Source: Trinickia caryophylli (lineage in GTDB: Bacteria > Pseudomonadota > Gammaproteobacteria > Burkholderiales > Burkholderiaceae). From it: 64,000 bases of DNA. Position numbers and translations under genes: made by a program. The DNA lies in the NCBI RefSeq assembly GCF_034424545.1, contig NZ_CP139970.1:806001-870000 (forward strand), in the 5' to 3' direction. The notes under the pieces are model-generated. The model was not told where the DNA came from, ran no database searches, and saw only the letters and a list, made by a program, of their open reading frames with translations. Of the stretch, positions 45,482 through 57,486 are shown one piece after another; the stretch's first letter is position 1, and each line of letters starts with the position of its first letter.

Positions 45482-45639
45482 GGCTGCCCCTCCTGGTAAA
45501 GCCTGAATCGATCGGACGATGCTATCGGAAAGCCCTTTAAAAGGAAAGCCGGAGCGCGTGTCCGGACGAACGGAATATATTCCCCGCATTGTGCGCCGCA
45601 CGCGCGCCAACCGGCTACCCAGGCGCGCGCGGTGATACG

Positions 45640-47022
45640 ATGACCGCCACGCCAACCCTCGCCGGATGCGCGTCCGGCCTGTCACTGATGTCCGCGAACC
45701 GATTCGATACCCTGGCCGTGCATGCGGGAGCCGCCCCGGACCCCGCCACCGGCGCGCGCGTCACCCCCGTCTATCAGAGCGCCGCCTTCGTCTTTCGCGA
45801 TACCGACCACGCCGCCGCCCTCTTCGACATGGAACGAGCCGGCCATGTCTACTCGCGCATTTCCAACCCCACCGTGGCCGTTTTCGAGGAGCGCGTCGCC
45901 GCGCTCGAAGGCGGCGCGGGCGCAATCGGCGCCGCAAGCGGGCAGGCCGCGCTGCATCTGGCCATCGCCACGCTGATGGGCGCCGGCTCGCATATCGTCG
46001 CCTCGAACGCGCTCTACGGCGGCTCGCATAATCTGCTCAGCTATACGCTGCGCCGCTTCGGCATCGAAACCACCTTCGTGCCGCCGCGCGACATCGACGC
46101 CTGGCGCGCCGCCCTGCGGCCGACGACGCGCCTCGTCTTCGGCGAGACGCTCGGAAACCCCGGCCTCGACGTGCTCGACATCGAGGCGTTGGCCGGCATC
46201 GCGCACGAGCACGGCGTACCGCTGCTCGTGGATTCGACCTTGACCACGCCATGCCTGCTCAAGCCCTTCGAGTACGGCGCCGACCTCGTTTATCACTCCG
46301 CCACGAAATTCCTCGGCGGCCATGGCACGACGATCGGCGGTGTACTCGTCGACGGCGGCACGTTCGATTTCGTCGCTTCGGGACGCTTTCCGGAGCTGAC
46401 CGAGCCGTACGAGGGTTTTCACGGCATGGTCTTCGCCGAGGAGAGCACCATTGCGCCGTTCCTGCTGCGTGCGCGGCGCGAAGGGCTGCGCGACTTCGGC
46501 GCGTGCCTGCATCCGCAGGCCGCCTGGCAGTTGCTTCAGGGTATCGAAACGCTGCCGCTGCGTATGGAGCGCCACGTCGCCAATACGCGCCGCATCGTCG
46601 AATTCCTCGGCGCGCACGAGGCCGTGGCCTCCGTGGCCTACCCGGAACTCGACGCTCACCCCGACCACGCGCTCGCCCGCAGGCTCCTGCCGCGCGGCGC
46701 GGGCGCGGTCGTGAGCTTCGATCTGCGCGGCGATCGCGCCGCTGGGCGGCGCTTCATCGAAGCACTCACGCTCTTTTCCCATCTTGCGAACGTAGGCGAC
46801 GTCCGTTCGCTCGTCATCCATCCGGCTACGACCACACATTTCCGCATGGATGCGCGCGCGCTCGCCGCGGCAGGCATTCGCGAGGGCACGATCCGCCTTT
46901 CGATCGGCCTGGAGGATCCCGACGATCTCATCGACGACCTCAAGCGCGCGCTGAAGGCCGCCACCCGGGACACGGCCCGCGCACGGGCCGCCGCGCCCTC
47001 TTCCGGCAAGGAGCCCGCATGA
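45640..47022 (+). CDS. metY: O-acetylhomoserine sulfhydrylase family (Cys/Met PLP enzyme)
   Basis: 460 aa from MTATPTLAG at 45640; ATG at 45688 is also possible and closer to the family N-terminus (NRFDTLAVHAG). PLP-binding Lys is in YHSATKFLGGHG, with GQAALHLAIATL and the VDSTLTTPCLLKPFEYG segment typical of MetY/MetZ. It makes homocysteine from O-acetyl- or O-succinylhomoserine plus sulfide. The long-type sequence favours MetY. Its stop overlaps the start of the next gene as ATGA. A rival reading is a lyase acting on a methionine-like substrate. Confidence 0.85.
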   Translation: MTATPTLAGCASGLSLMSANRFDTLAVHAGAAPDPATGARVTPVYQSAAFVFRDTDHAAALFDMERAGHVYSRISNPTVAVFEERVAALEGGAGAIGAASGQAALHLAIATLMGAGSHIVASNALYGGSHNLLSYTLRRFGIETTFVPPRDIDAWRAALRPTTRLVFGETLGNPGLDVLDIEALAGIAHEHGVPLLVDSTLTTPCLLKPFEYGADLVYHSATKFLGGHGTTIGGVLVDGGTFDFVASGRFPELTEPYEGFHGMVFAEESTIAPFLLRARREGLRDFGACLHPQAAWQLLQGIETLPLRMERHVANTRRIVEFLGAHEAVASVAYPELDAHPDHALARRLLPRGAGAVVSFDLRGDRAAGRRFIEALTLFSHLANVGDVRSLVIHPATTTHFRMDARALAAAGIREGTIRLSIGLEDPDDLIDDLKRALKAATRDTARARAAAPSSGKEPA

Positions 47023-47903
47023 TCGTCGACATCGACGGCAAAGCCGTCTATGCATACACGGGCGGTCAGACGCTCGACGCCGCACGCCCCACAGCGGTCT
47101 TCGTGCACGGCGCCCAGCACGACCACAGTGTCTGGGCGCTGCAAAGCCGCTACTTTGCCCATCACGGCTTCAACGTCCTTGCCGTCGACTTGCCGGGGCA
47201 CTGTCGCAGCGCGGGCCCGGCCGCGAAAAGCATCGGCGCCCTCGCCGACTGGCTCGCCGCACTGCTCGACGCCACGGGCCTGCCGGATGCGTTCGTGGCC
47301 GGACACAGTATGGGCTCGCTCGTCGCGCTCGAGTTCGCCGCGCGCCACCCCGCACGGGCGAGCCGGATTGCGCTGGTGGCGACAGCCGTGCCGATGCCCG
47401 TGTCCGAAGCGCTGCTCGAGGCCGCACTCGAGCGCGAAAGCGAGGCGATTTCGCTCGTCAATCGATGGTCGCACGCGACGATTGCCGCGAAACCGTCCTG
47501 CCCCGGGCCTGGCTTCTGGCTGCACGGCATGAACGAGCGGCTCATGCAGCGCGTGGCTGCGCGCGGCGAACCGCGGCTGTTTCATACCGACTTCACGGCG
47601 TGCAATGCATACGCCGACGGGCTCACGCAAGCCGCCCGGGTGCGTTGCCCCGTGCGCCTCGTACTCGGCGCGAAGGATCTGATGACGCCACCGCGCGCGG
47701 CGCGCCCGCTCGCGGATGCGCTGGCGGCGGCCGGCGCGCAAGTCGACGTAATCACGCTGGACGCCGGCCACGCGGTCATGGCTGAGCAGCCGGACGCGAC
47801 GCTCGACGCGCTCTTCACGTTCGCGCGCCCGCTGCTCGCCCCGCTGCTCGCCCCGCCACCGGCCCCGCCCGGACCGCAATCGACAGGCCGAACCGAACGA
47901 TAA
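47019..47903 (+). CDS. Alpha/beta-hydrolase fold protein coupled to metY
   Basis: 294 aa. AVFVHGAQHDHSVWA is the oxyanion loop, VAGHSMGSLVALEFA holds the nucleophile Ser, LVLGAKDLMTPP the Asp and DAGHAVMAEQP the His. It begins within the metY stop (ATGA), so the two are translationally coupled. A link to methionine metabolism is plausible: metX itself is an alpha/beta-hydrolase-fold enzyme, but this protein is shorter and lacks the MetX lid pattern, so I do not call it MetX. The C-terminal ~20 residues are Pro-rich. Confidence 0.82.
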   Translation: MIVDIDGKAVYAYTGGQTLDAARPTAVFVHGAQHDHSVWALQSRYFAHHGFNVLAVDLPGHCRSAGPAAKSIGALADWLAALLDATGLPDAFVAGHSMGSLVALEFAARHPARASRIALVATAVPMPVSEALLEAALERESEAISLVNRWSHATIAAKPSCPGPGFWLHGMNERLMQRVAARGEPRLFHTDFTACNAYADGLTQAARVRCPVRLVLGAKDLMTPPRAARPLADALAAAGAQVDVITLDAGHAVMAEQPDATLDALFTFARPLLAPLLAPPPAPPGPQSTGRTER

Positions 47904-48061
47904 CGCCAACGCCCGCCGGGCACCACTCGGCCGAATGGCCGGGTTGCAGGCACCGCCCGTTGCTCGCAGAATAGGCCGTCGGGCTGCACCCGTCTCGCGA
48001 TGCCGGCGCCGGCGTCGCGTACCGGCTATCGGCGGGCCGCATCGAAAGCAGGGAGGCAATC

Positions 48062-48382
48062 ATGGCTCACGGCACTCATCCGGCTCACTTCGCGAGCTTT
48101 GCGCAGTTCTATCCGTATTACCTCGGCGAGCACCGCAATCGGATCTGCCGGCGGCTTCATTTCATCGGCTCGCTCGGGGTCATCGGGTGCGTGACGATGG
48201 CGCTCGCCACAGGCAGTTGGCTGTGGCTGCCGGCTGCGGTCGTGTGCGGCTACGGGTTCGCGTGGGTCGGGCACTTCTTTTTCGAAAAGAACCGGCCCGC
48301 CACCTTTCGCCACCCGCTCTACAGCCTGATGGGCGACTGGGTGATGTTCAAGGACATCTGCACGGCAAAAATTCCGCTTTAG
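48062..48382 (+). CDS. DUF962/Mpo1-like small membrane protein
   Basis: 106 aa. FAQFYPYYLGEHRNRICRRL with its His, two hydrophobic segments (HFIGSLGVIGCVTMALA and WLWLPAAVVCGYGFAWVGHF), then FEKNRPATFRHPLYSLMGDW. The His-rich pattern is that of the DUF962 family, whose yeast member Mpo1 is an Fe-dependent 2-hydroxy-fatty-acid dioxygenase. Function here is unproven. It converges on the BrkB-family gene with 16 bp between stops. Confidence 0.85.
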   Translation: MAHGTHPAHFASFAQFYPYYLGEHRNRICRRLHFIGSLGVIGCVTMALATGSWLWLPAAVVCGYGFAWVGHFFFEKNRPATFRHPLYSLMGDWVMFKDICTAKIPL

Positions 48383-48398
48383 CCCGTCGCCAGTCGGC

Positions 48399-50927
<2,529 letters not shown>

Positions 50928-51014
50928 TCTTTATCGCGCGCATTGCCGCTCTTTTCGCCCAGATCGGCTGTGCCCCGCCGTCTGCGCCGCAGATCCGCCG
51001 CCCACCATGACATC

Positions 51015-52445
51015 ATGAACGATTCCGCTACTCTCGCCGCCTTTCTTGCCGCTTGCCGCGAAACGCTCGGCGCGGCACACGTTTTGACCGATCCGCACGA
51101 CACCGCCCCCTATCTGACCGACTGGCGCCGCCGCTACACGGGGGCCGCGTGCGCGGTCCTGCGGCCGGCAAGCAGCGAGGAAGTGGCTGCGCTCGTGCGC
51201 CTTGCTGTCGCGCATCGCGTTGCGCTCGTGCCGCAGGGCGGCAACACGGGGCTCGCGGGCGGTGCGACGCCTGACACGAGCGGCACGCAGGCCGTCGTGA
51301 GTCTCGCACGGATGAACCGCGTGCGCGCCATCGACACGCACAACAACACGATCACGGTCGAAGCGGGCGTCGTGCTCGCGCAAGTGCAAGCGAGCGCGCT
51401 CGAAGCCGGGCGCCTCTTCCCGCTGAGCCTCGCGGCGGAAGGCAGTTGCACGATCGGCGGCAACCTCGCGACGAACGCGGGCGGCACAGGCGTGCTTCGC
51501 TACGGCAACACGCGCGAGCTGTGTCTCGGACTCGAGGTCGTCACGCCCCAGGGCGAGATCTGGGACGGCCTGCGCGGCCTGCGCAAGGACAACACGGGCT
51601 ACGACTTGCGCGACCTTTATATCGGGGCGGAAGGCACGCTCGGCATCATCACGGCGGCGGTCATGAAACTGCACCCTCTGCCAGCCGCGCGCGTCACGGC
51701 CCTGGCAGGCCTTGCATCGCCGCACGCCGCGCTCGACTTCCTCGCGCTGGCCCAGCGGTACGCGGGCCCGCTGTTGACGGGCTTCGAGCTGATGTCCGAG
51801 TTCTGTCTGAAGCTCGTCGGCAGACACTTTCCGCAACTGCGCTATCCGTTCGACGCCCCGCACGCGCAGACGGTCCTGCTCGAGCTGTCCGACAGCGAAA
51901 GCGAAGCGCATGCGCGCAGCCTCTTCGAGCGGATGATGGAGGCCGCCATCGAGGAAGGCCTCGTCGAGGATGCCGTGGTCGCCGAAAATCTTTCGCAAAC
52001 GCGCGCCTTCTGGGATCTGCGCGAGCACATTCCGCTCGCGCAAGCCGAAGAAGGGCTCAATATCAAGAACGACATCGCCGTTCCGATCTCCTCGATCGGC
52101 CGGTTCATCGAGGAAACCGATGCGGCCATTGCCGCCGCCGTACCGGGCGCGCGGATGGTAACGTTCGGACACCTCGGCGACGGCAACCTCCACTACAACG
52201 TACAGGCGCCCGAGGGTGGCGACCCGAAGGCGTTCCTCGCGGCGCACCAGTCGGCACTGAACCGTATCGTCAACGACAACGTCCACCGGCATCGCGGCAG
52301 CATCAGCGCGGAACATGGGCTAGGCCAGTTGAAGATCGACGAGGCGGCGCGCTACAAGTCACCCGTGGAAGTCGCGCTGATGCGCGCCGTCAAAACAGCG
52401 CTCGACCCGCTCGGACTGATGAATCCGGGCAAGGTGCTACGCTAA
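51015..52445 (+). CDS. FAD-linked D-2-hydroxyacid dehydrogenase (D-2-hydroxyglutarate/D-lactate type)
   Basis: 476 aa from MNDSATLAAF at 51015; an upstream start at 50943 is unlikely. The FAD_binding_4 domain (PQGGNTGLAGGATPDT, EGSCTIGGNLATNAGG, GAEGTLGIITAAVMKLHP) is followed by a FAD-oxidase C domain with VTFGHLGDGNLHYNV and SAEHGLGQLKI, the metal/substrate residues of the D-2-hydroxyglutarate and D-lactate dehydrogenase group. GlcD-type glycolate oxidase is less likely because no glcE or glcF neighbours are present. Confidence 0.9.
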   Translation: MNDSATLAAFLAACRETLGAAHVLTDPHDTAPYLTDWRRRYTGAACAVLRPASSEEVAALVRLAVAHRVALVPQGGNTGLAGGATPDTSGTQAVVSLARMNRVRAIDTHNNTITVEAGVVLAQVQASALEAGRLFPLSLAAEGSCTIGGNLATNAGGTGVLRYGNTRELCLGLEVVTPQGEIWDGLRGLRKDNTGYDLRDLYIGAEGTLGIITAAVMKLHPLPAARVTALAGLASPHAALDFLALAQRYAGPLLTGFELMSEFCLKLVGRHFPQLRYPFDAPHAQTVLLELSDSESEAHARSLFERMMEAAIEEGLVEDAVVAENLSQTRAFWDLREHIPLAQAEEGLNIKNDIAVPISSIGRFIEETDAAIAAAVPGARMVTFGHLGDGNLHYNVQAPEGGDPKAFLAAHQSALNRIVNDNVHRHRGSISAEHGLGQLKIDEAARYKSPVEVALMRAVKTALDPLGLMNPGKVLR

Positions 52446-52476
52446 CGCGAAGCCCGCATATTCGAAGAGGCACGCC

Positions 52477-53298
52477 GTGAAGATCCGCATACTGTCAGAC
52501 CTGCATCTCGAGTGCGACGAACCCGAGGCGATCCCGCACGCCGATGCCGATCTCGTCGTACTCGCGGGCGACATCCATAATCACGCCGAGGGCCTGCGAT
52601 GGGCGGCCGAGACGTTCGATACGCATACACCCGTAATCTACGTACCCGGCAATCACGAGTATTACGACGGGGAGTTCGGCGCGCTCGAAGCAGCGATGCG
52701 CGACGCGGCGGCGAGCGTCGAGAACGTCCACTATCTCAATCATGACGCGCTCGTCGATCCCGACGGCCACTGGCGCGTGCTCGGTGCGACGCTCTGGACC
52801 GACTTCGAGCTGTTCGGCGCCGACCCTGCCTCGTTCGAACAATCGGTCGCGGCGGCGGAGAAAGTCATGGTCGACTTCCGTGGCCCGATACAAGTCGCGT
52901 CGTGGTCCGGCAGCCCACAGGCATCCGGCGCCGGCGCGCCGCGCACGTTCACCGTGGCCGATTCGCTTGCGCTGCACCGGCGCGCGCGCGCATGGCTCGA
53001 GACCGAGCTCGCCAAGCCGTTCTCAGGCAAGACGATCGTCGTGACGCATCACGCCCCTCACCGCGATAGTCTCGCGGCACGCTACGCCAATGACCCCGCA
53101 TCGGCCGGGTTCATCAGCCATCTGCCCTCGCTCGTCGGCCCGCCGGTCGCACTCTGGATACACGGGCACACGCATACGGCCTTCGATTACGTTGCCAACG
53201 GCACGCGCGTTGTCTGCAACCCGCGCGGGTATGTGAGCCGGCGCAGCGGGCGTCTGGAAAACGAGCAGTTCGCGTGGGACCGGATCGTCGAAGTGTGA
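52477..53298 (+). CDS. Calcineurin-like metallophosphoesterase
   Basis: 273 aa, GTG start at 52477. Complete metal-site motifs: SDLH (7-10), GDIH (31-34), GNHE (58-61), THHAPH and GHTH. It probably cleaves a phosphoester or phosphodiester, but the substrate is unknown. It lies 31 bp after the dehydrogenase on the same strand and could be co-transcribed. No signal peptide is present, so it is likely cytoplasmic. Confidence 0.9.
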   Translation: MKIRILSDLHLECDEPEAIPHADADLVVLAGDIHNHAEGLRWAAETFDTHTPVIYVPGNHEYYDGEFGALEAAMRDAAASVENVHYLNHDALVDPDGHWRVLGATLWTDFELFGADPASFEQSVAAAEKVMVDFRGPIQVASWSGSPQASGAGAPRTFTVADSLALHRRARAWLETELAKPFSGKTIVVTHHAPHRDSLAARYANDPASAGFISHLPSLVGPPVALWIHGHTHTAFDYVANGTRVVCNPRGYVSRRSGRLENEQFAWDRIVEV

Positions 53299-53336
53299 AG
53301 AGCGAAGGGTGAAGCGCGCATCGCCACGGCGCGCCG

Positions 53337-55046
53337 CTACGACGCCGCCGGCTCCTGCGTCGCCGGTAGCGGAATAAGAACTTCGATGGCCGTACCCTGC
53401 CCCGGCGCGGACTGAATGCTGATCCGGCCTTCGACGAGATACGCCCGCTCGCGCAGCCCCGCCAGGCCGAACGAGCTCGGCTTGCGCCGGGCGGATAGAT
53501 CGAAACCCAGACCGTCGTCCCGTACCCTCAGCACGATCTGCCCATCATGTCGCACGAGGTCAATGCCAACGTGCGACGCACGCGCGTGGCGCGCGACATT
53601 GGTCAACGACTCCTGAACGATGCGATAGGCCGTCGTCGCGTAAGGTTCATCGAGCTGCAGGTCTTCCGGGTCGATCTCCACCGTGCATTCGAATCCGTAG
53701 CGCTGCCTGAATGCCTGTGCAAGCCATTGCACCGCTGCCACAAGGCCCAGATCGTCGAGCATCATGGGCCGAAGATCCGCCGCGATGCGGCGCGTGGAGG
53801 CCACCGCGTCGTCGACGAGCACGCGCATGTCCGCGACTCTCGCTTCGGCCGAGGCCGTCCCGGCCGGCACCTGTTCGGCCAGCCGGTCGAGTTCGAGCCG
53901 CAGTGTCGCAAGCGTTTGAGCCAATTCGTCGTGAAGTTCGCGGGCGATACGGCGCTTTTCCTGCTCGCGCGCCGAGGAGCTGATCGACGCCAGCTCGCGC
54001 AGTTCGGCTTGCGACTGTCGCAGCGCCCCTTCGGCACGCTTGCGCTCCGCCACTTCGTGCAGCAGATCGCGGTTGGATGCGGCGAGCGCCGCTGTGCGAG
54101 CGGCCACGCGCTGCTCGAGCAGCGCCTTGGCTTCGTTCAACTCGGCCGTACGCTCCTGCACGAGCCGGCGCTCGGTACGCTCGCGATCGAGCGCCGCCAC
54201 GATGCGCGCATAGAGCTTGATGTTTTCGAAGGTCAGAGCAATGAGAACGAAGCTGGCGGCCAAGAGGCCATAAGCGCGGCCCGCGAAAAAGCCAAGGTCG
54301 AACCGCCGGTGGTTGAGCGCCGCCGCCAGCGCGATGTCGAACAACCACGCGAACATGACGACCATCAGCCAAAGATCGAGCATGGACTGAGGCCGCAAAC
54401 GCCACAACCGAAGCAGCGCCGCGCCCGTCAGGCAGCATACCGATGTGATCGCCGCGATGTACGCCGGCGTATACAGCTCGTGGTCGAGAATGCGTGGCAG
54501 GCGATCATGCCCGACCGTCGTCAGGACAGCGAACGCGATCACCAACGCCAATACCGATCCGATGCAGGTCACGACGGCCACGGCGGCAGGCCCGGCCGGC
54601 CGGGCGCCGGTTTGCTCCCGCGCGCGCAGCCAAGTGTAGGCGATGACGGCGAGGGGGAAACCCGCATGCCAGAACATATAGAGCCACGCGGTCGTTTGCG
54701 GCCCCGCGCCAAGCAGCCCCTGCGGCGCGAAAAGCCCGGGGAACGACAGCATGTGCACGGTGGCCGTGGATGCCGTGAGCAGATAACCGCCCGCCAGTAC
54801 GAGGATGGCGCGCGAACGCAGGATGTTGTACTGGCCGATGAGCAGGGCCGCCGTCAGCAGATCGCTGATGATCATCGCCGATTGATAAATCGGGACAAAT
54901 GCCCAGATTCGCGGCAACTGAATCTTCGCGAAGGGGACCGCCGCGACAAACAGTGCGATCGAGGCCACGACCACACCGAGTGCGAGCCGCCGCTGGCCGC
55001 GCTCAGGGGGCAACGTCGAGAGAAATACCCTTGCATCGTCCGTCAT
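53337..55046 (-). CDS. Membrane sensor histidine kinase (HisKA_3 / NarL-partner type)
   Basis: 569 aa from MTDDARVFL at 55046 (an earlier start at 55094 is possible). The N-terminal ~285 residues form seven or more membrane segments of MASE type (VVVASIALFVAAVPFA, AILVLAGGYLLTAS and so on). A coiled coil (ERTAELNEAKALLEQRV) leads to the dimerisation/phosphorylation helix REQEKRRIARELHDELAQTL, with His near residue 372. The HATPase has YRIVQESLTNVARHA, DDGLGF and SFGLAGLRERA. No response regulator is encoded beside it, so it is an orphan kinase here. The signal is unknown. Confidence 0.9.
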   Translation of the reverse strand: MTDDARVFLSTLPPERGQRRLALGVVVASIALFVAAVPFAKIQLPRIWAFVPIYQSAMIISDLLTAALLIGQYNILRSRAILVLAGGYLLTASTATVHMLSFPGLFAPQGLLGAGPQTTAWLYMFWHAGFPLAVIAYTWLRAREQTGARPAGPAAVAVVTCIGSVLALVIAFAVLTTVGHDRLPRILDHELYTPAYIAAITSVCCLTGAALLRLWRLRPQSMLDLWLMVVMFAWLFDIALAAALNHRRFDLGFFAGRAYGLLAASFVLIALTFENIKLYARIVAALDRERTERRLVQERTAELNEAKALLEQRVAARTAALAASNRDLLHEVAERKRAEGALRQSQAELRELASISSSAREQEKRRIARELHDELAQTLATLRLELDRLAEQVPAGTASAEARVADMRVLVDDAVASTRRIAADLRPMMLDDLGLVAAVQWLAQAFRQRYGFECTVEIDPEDLQLDEPYATTAYRIVQESLTNVARHARASHVGIDLVRHDGQIVLRVRDDGLGFDLSARRKPSSFGLAGLRERAYLVEGRISIQSAPGQGTAIEVLIPLPATQEPAAS

Positions 55047-55322
55047 CGCTTCCAAGCTGACCCCCGCGCGAACGTGGATCGGGCGCGCCCTCACGCCCGA
55101 CGTTTCCTATTATGGAATCACATCGCGATAGTGGAAAGGCGTTCGACGAAAGAGTCCCCGGCGCCAGGAGAGTGCCGGTTGCACTGGGGGCATGCGGCCG
55201 CGGCAGCATCGACGATATGCCGCGCGGGTCATGCCTTCAGGCTGCCATTCCCGCCCGTTCGCCGAGGATCGCAGCAGGAACGCCGTCAATGCTCGGGACG
55301 ACGCTCCGCGCAATGCCACGGC

Positions 55323-56321
55323 CTACCGCGTCGCCGCACGCTTGAGCGTTTGCGACGGGGTTTCGCCGAAGCGCAGCTTGTAGTCGCTGGAAAAGCGGCC
55401 GAGATGCGAGAACCCCCAGTTCATCGCAATGGACGAAACGTTGCGCTCTGAGCCGTCCGAGAGCATTTCGCGGCGCACCGCCTCGAGCCGATGCCGTTTC
55501 AAATAGGCCATGGGCGCCAGCCCGAAGTGCTGCCGAAAACCTTCGAACAGCTTGTAGCGCGACACGCCGGCCGCGCGCTCGATGTCTTCGAGCGCAACGT
55601 CTTCACGCGCGTTATCTTGGATGAACTGCTTCGCGCGCAACAGATAGTGCGGACATGACGAGTCCACCGCTCCGGCGAGCGCCTGCGAGTAATTGTGCGG
55701 TTGACAGAGCAACAGCCCCTTGATCAAAGCCTGCTCGAGATTCCCCGCCATCTGCTGGTGATCGAGCAACCGCGCGGCCTGGCCCATCTCGGTCAGCAGG
55801 AATCTGACCATACGCCACCACGCGGCCTGATCGCCGTCCGCGGCATTCATCTGCGGCTCGAACGTCACCGGGGCATGCAGGGGCCGTTGCAGAAGTCCTT
55901 CGAGTACCTGACGCAGCGCCTGGCCCTGAATGGCGACGATGATCTTCCGGCAGTTGCCCATGATGGTCAGGTCCTGCCTCTCGTGCGGCGACAACACGAG
56001 GCTCCGGTCCTGATCCGACACCCACAGCCGCCCCCGCGCAGACAGCTCCTGGTATCCGGTGAGCGGCAGACTCACGCTATAGCAGTTGAGCGGCGTCTCG
56101 TTGTGCACCGAAACGGTGACGTCGGTGCCATATTCCACGTATCCCAACGTGCTCGCCATGGACCGCAGCACCGTGCCCGAATGGTGGAACTGCAATTTCT
56201 TCGGGCTCCGAGCCCGCAATCCGTGCGGCCCGCAAATCGACACCATCCATTCTCGTGCGCCTTCGAGATCGTGACGCACCGCGTCGATACCTTGGTTGGC
56301 ATTGACGGCGGACGTGTGCAT
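55323..56321 (-). CDS. antR: AraC-family regulator, probable activator of the anthranilate dioxygenase genes
   Basis: 332 aa. The N-terminal ~220-residue sensing domain resembles the cupin-like domain of BenR/XylS/AntR-type activators. The C-terminal double helix-turn-helix covers about 228-330 (EDVALEDIERAAGVSRYKLF, then SIAMNWGFSHLGRFSSDYK). It lies 108 bp downstream of antC on the same strand. The four GGATA-containing motifs upstream of antA, in 22-bp direct repeats, are what an AraC monomer pair would bind. The assignment to anthranilate rather than another aromatic is from context. Confidence 0.8.
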   Translation of the reverse strand: MHTSAVNANQGIDAVRHDLEGAREWMVSICGPHGLRARSPKKLQFHHSGTVLRSMASTLGYVEYGTDVTVSVHNETPLNCYSVSLPLTGYQELSARGRLWVSDQDRSLVLSPHERQDLTIMGNCRKIIVAIQGQALRQVLEGLLQRPLHAPVTFEPQMNAADGDQAAWWRMVRFLLTEMGQAARLLDHQQMAGNLEQALIKGLLLCQPHNYSQALAGAVDSSCPHYLLRAKQFIQDNAREDVALEDIERAAGVSRYKLFEGFRQHFGLAPMAYLKRHRLEAVRREMLSDGSERNVSSIAMNWGFSHLGRFSSDYKLRFGETPSQTLKRAATR

Positions 56322-56429
56322 GGCGTGTCACCGGGCGGTTGATCGTGGCTTGATGGTAAGCCCGCCATGCGCGGACAAAAATATACAAAAAGACCCTGAA
56401 TGCGCGCCGGGGGCGCACCTTATGCGCCC

Positions 56430-57470
56430 TTATGCGATCTGTTGCGCGCTGTTGCTCTCCCCGAATTTCTCGTAGTAGAGGCGATGGTCGTTCACGCGCT
56501 CTCTAACAAGCCACGCCTTGATGGCCTCCACCATCGGAGGCGGCCCGCATACATACATGTCGAACGGGGCTGCAGTCAGCATGTCACGGTCGAAATGCTC
56601 GGGAATGAGCCCCGTCTTTCCCTGCCATCCTTCCGAGGCATTCATCACCACGATCTCGCACGCGAAGTTCGCGATGCGCTGCCCGTAGGCTTTCAAGCGG
56701 TCCAGCTCGCACAGATCGCGAGCATTCGTCACACCGTAGTAGAGATGCACCTGCTGAGCGCAGTCGCCCTTGCGTGCAAAATCGTCGAGCATGCCGAGAA
56801 ATGCCGAGAGACCCGTGCCGCCCGCGACCATCACAAGCGGCCGTTGCGCCTCTCGCAGATAGAAGGTACCGAGCGGCGCCTCGAATTCGATCGTCTGATC
56901 CGGCGCGCAGCGCGCGCGCAGGTAGTTGCTCATCACGCCATCAGGCAACAGACGAATCAGGAACTGCAACTGATTGTTGTCGTCGGGCCGATTGGCGAAC
57001 GAATAGGAACGCCACACGTCCGTGCCCGGCACTTTCAGCCGGGCGTACTGCCCCGGCAAAAAATCCAGGCGCCGCTCATGGGCGCTCGCGTCCAGATGCA
57101 GGATTGCTGTCGTCTCGGATACCTGACCGATTGCCGCGACCCGGCCCGTCAGCAATCGCGTTCCTCCCTCGCTGCACAGGCTCGAATCGAAATCGAAGTA
57201 AAACGACGCATCGGACTGTACCCGCGTCTGGCACGACAGGATCTTGCGCGCGGCGAGATCGGCCGGCGACAGCGCTTCCTCGTCGACATAGTCCTGCGTA
57301 TAGCGGCCCGACTCGCAGCGTCCCTGGCACGTCCCACATACGCCTTCGCGGCAGTCGAGCGGAATGCTCATGCCGTTGCGAAGCGCGGCGTCGAGAAGAA
57401 GCTCGCCTGAGCGGACGTCGAAGAAAACGGTCTTGCCGTCGGCAAAGCTGAAAGCGACCCTGTGACTCAT
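56430..57470 (-). CDS. antC: Anthranilate 1,2-dioxygenase reductase component
   Basis: 346 aa. Electron supply from NADH to the oxygenase. It has an N-terminal plant-type 2Fe-2S ferredoxin domain with Cys 40, 45, 48 and 80 (DCREGVCGTC and ILSC), an FAD domain with RSYSFANRP and an NAD domain with MVAGGTGLSAFLGML and the YVCGPPPMVEA end. This order is that of BenC/AntC/XylZ. It is last of the antABC operon, 16 bp after antB. A benzoate-type reductase cannot be excluded from this gene alone. Confidence 0.92.
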   Translation of the reverse strand: MSHRVAFSFADGKTVFFDVRSGELLLDAALRNGMSIPLDCREGVCGTCQGRCESGRYTQDYVDEEALSPADLAARKILSCQTRVQSDASFYFDFDSSLCSEGGTRLLTGRVAAIGQVSETTAILHLDASAHERRLDFLPGQYARLKVPGTDVWRSYSFANRPDDNNQLQFLIRLLPDGVMSNYLRARCAPDQTIEFEAPLGTFYLREAQRPLVMVAGGTGLSAFLGMLDDFARKGDCAQQVHLYYGVTNARDLCELDRLKAYGQRIANFACEIVVMNASEGWQGKTGLIPEHFDRDMLTAAPFDMYVCGPPPMVEAIKAWLVRERVNDHRLYYEKFGESNSAQQIA

Positions 57471-57486
57471 TGCACGGCGCTCCCGC

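Noticed and set aside
46251..47018. Extension of the hydrolase frame over metY
   Set aside because: Shadow of the metY reading frame; ATGA overlap at 47019 defines the start.
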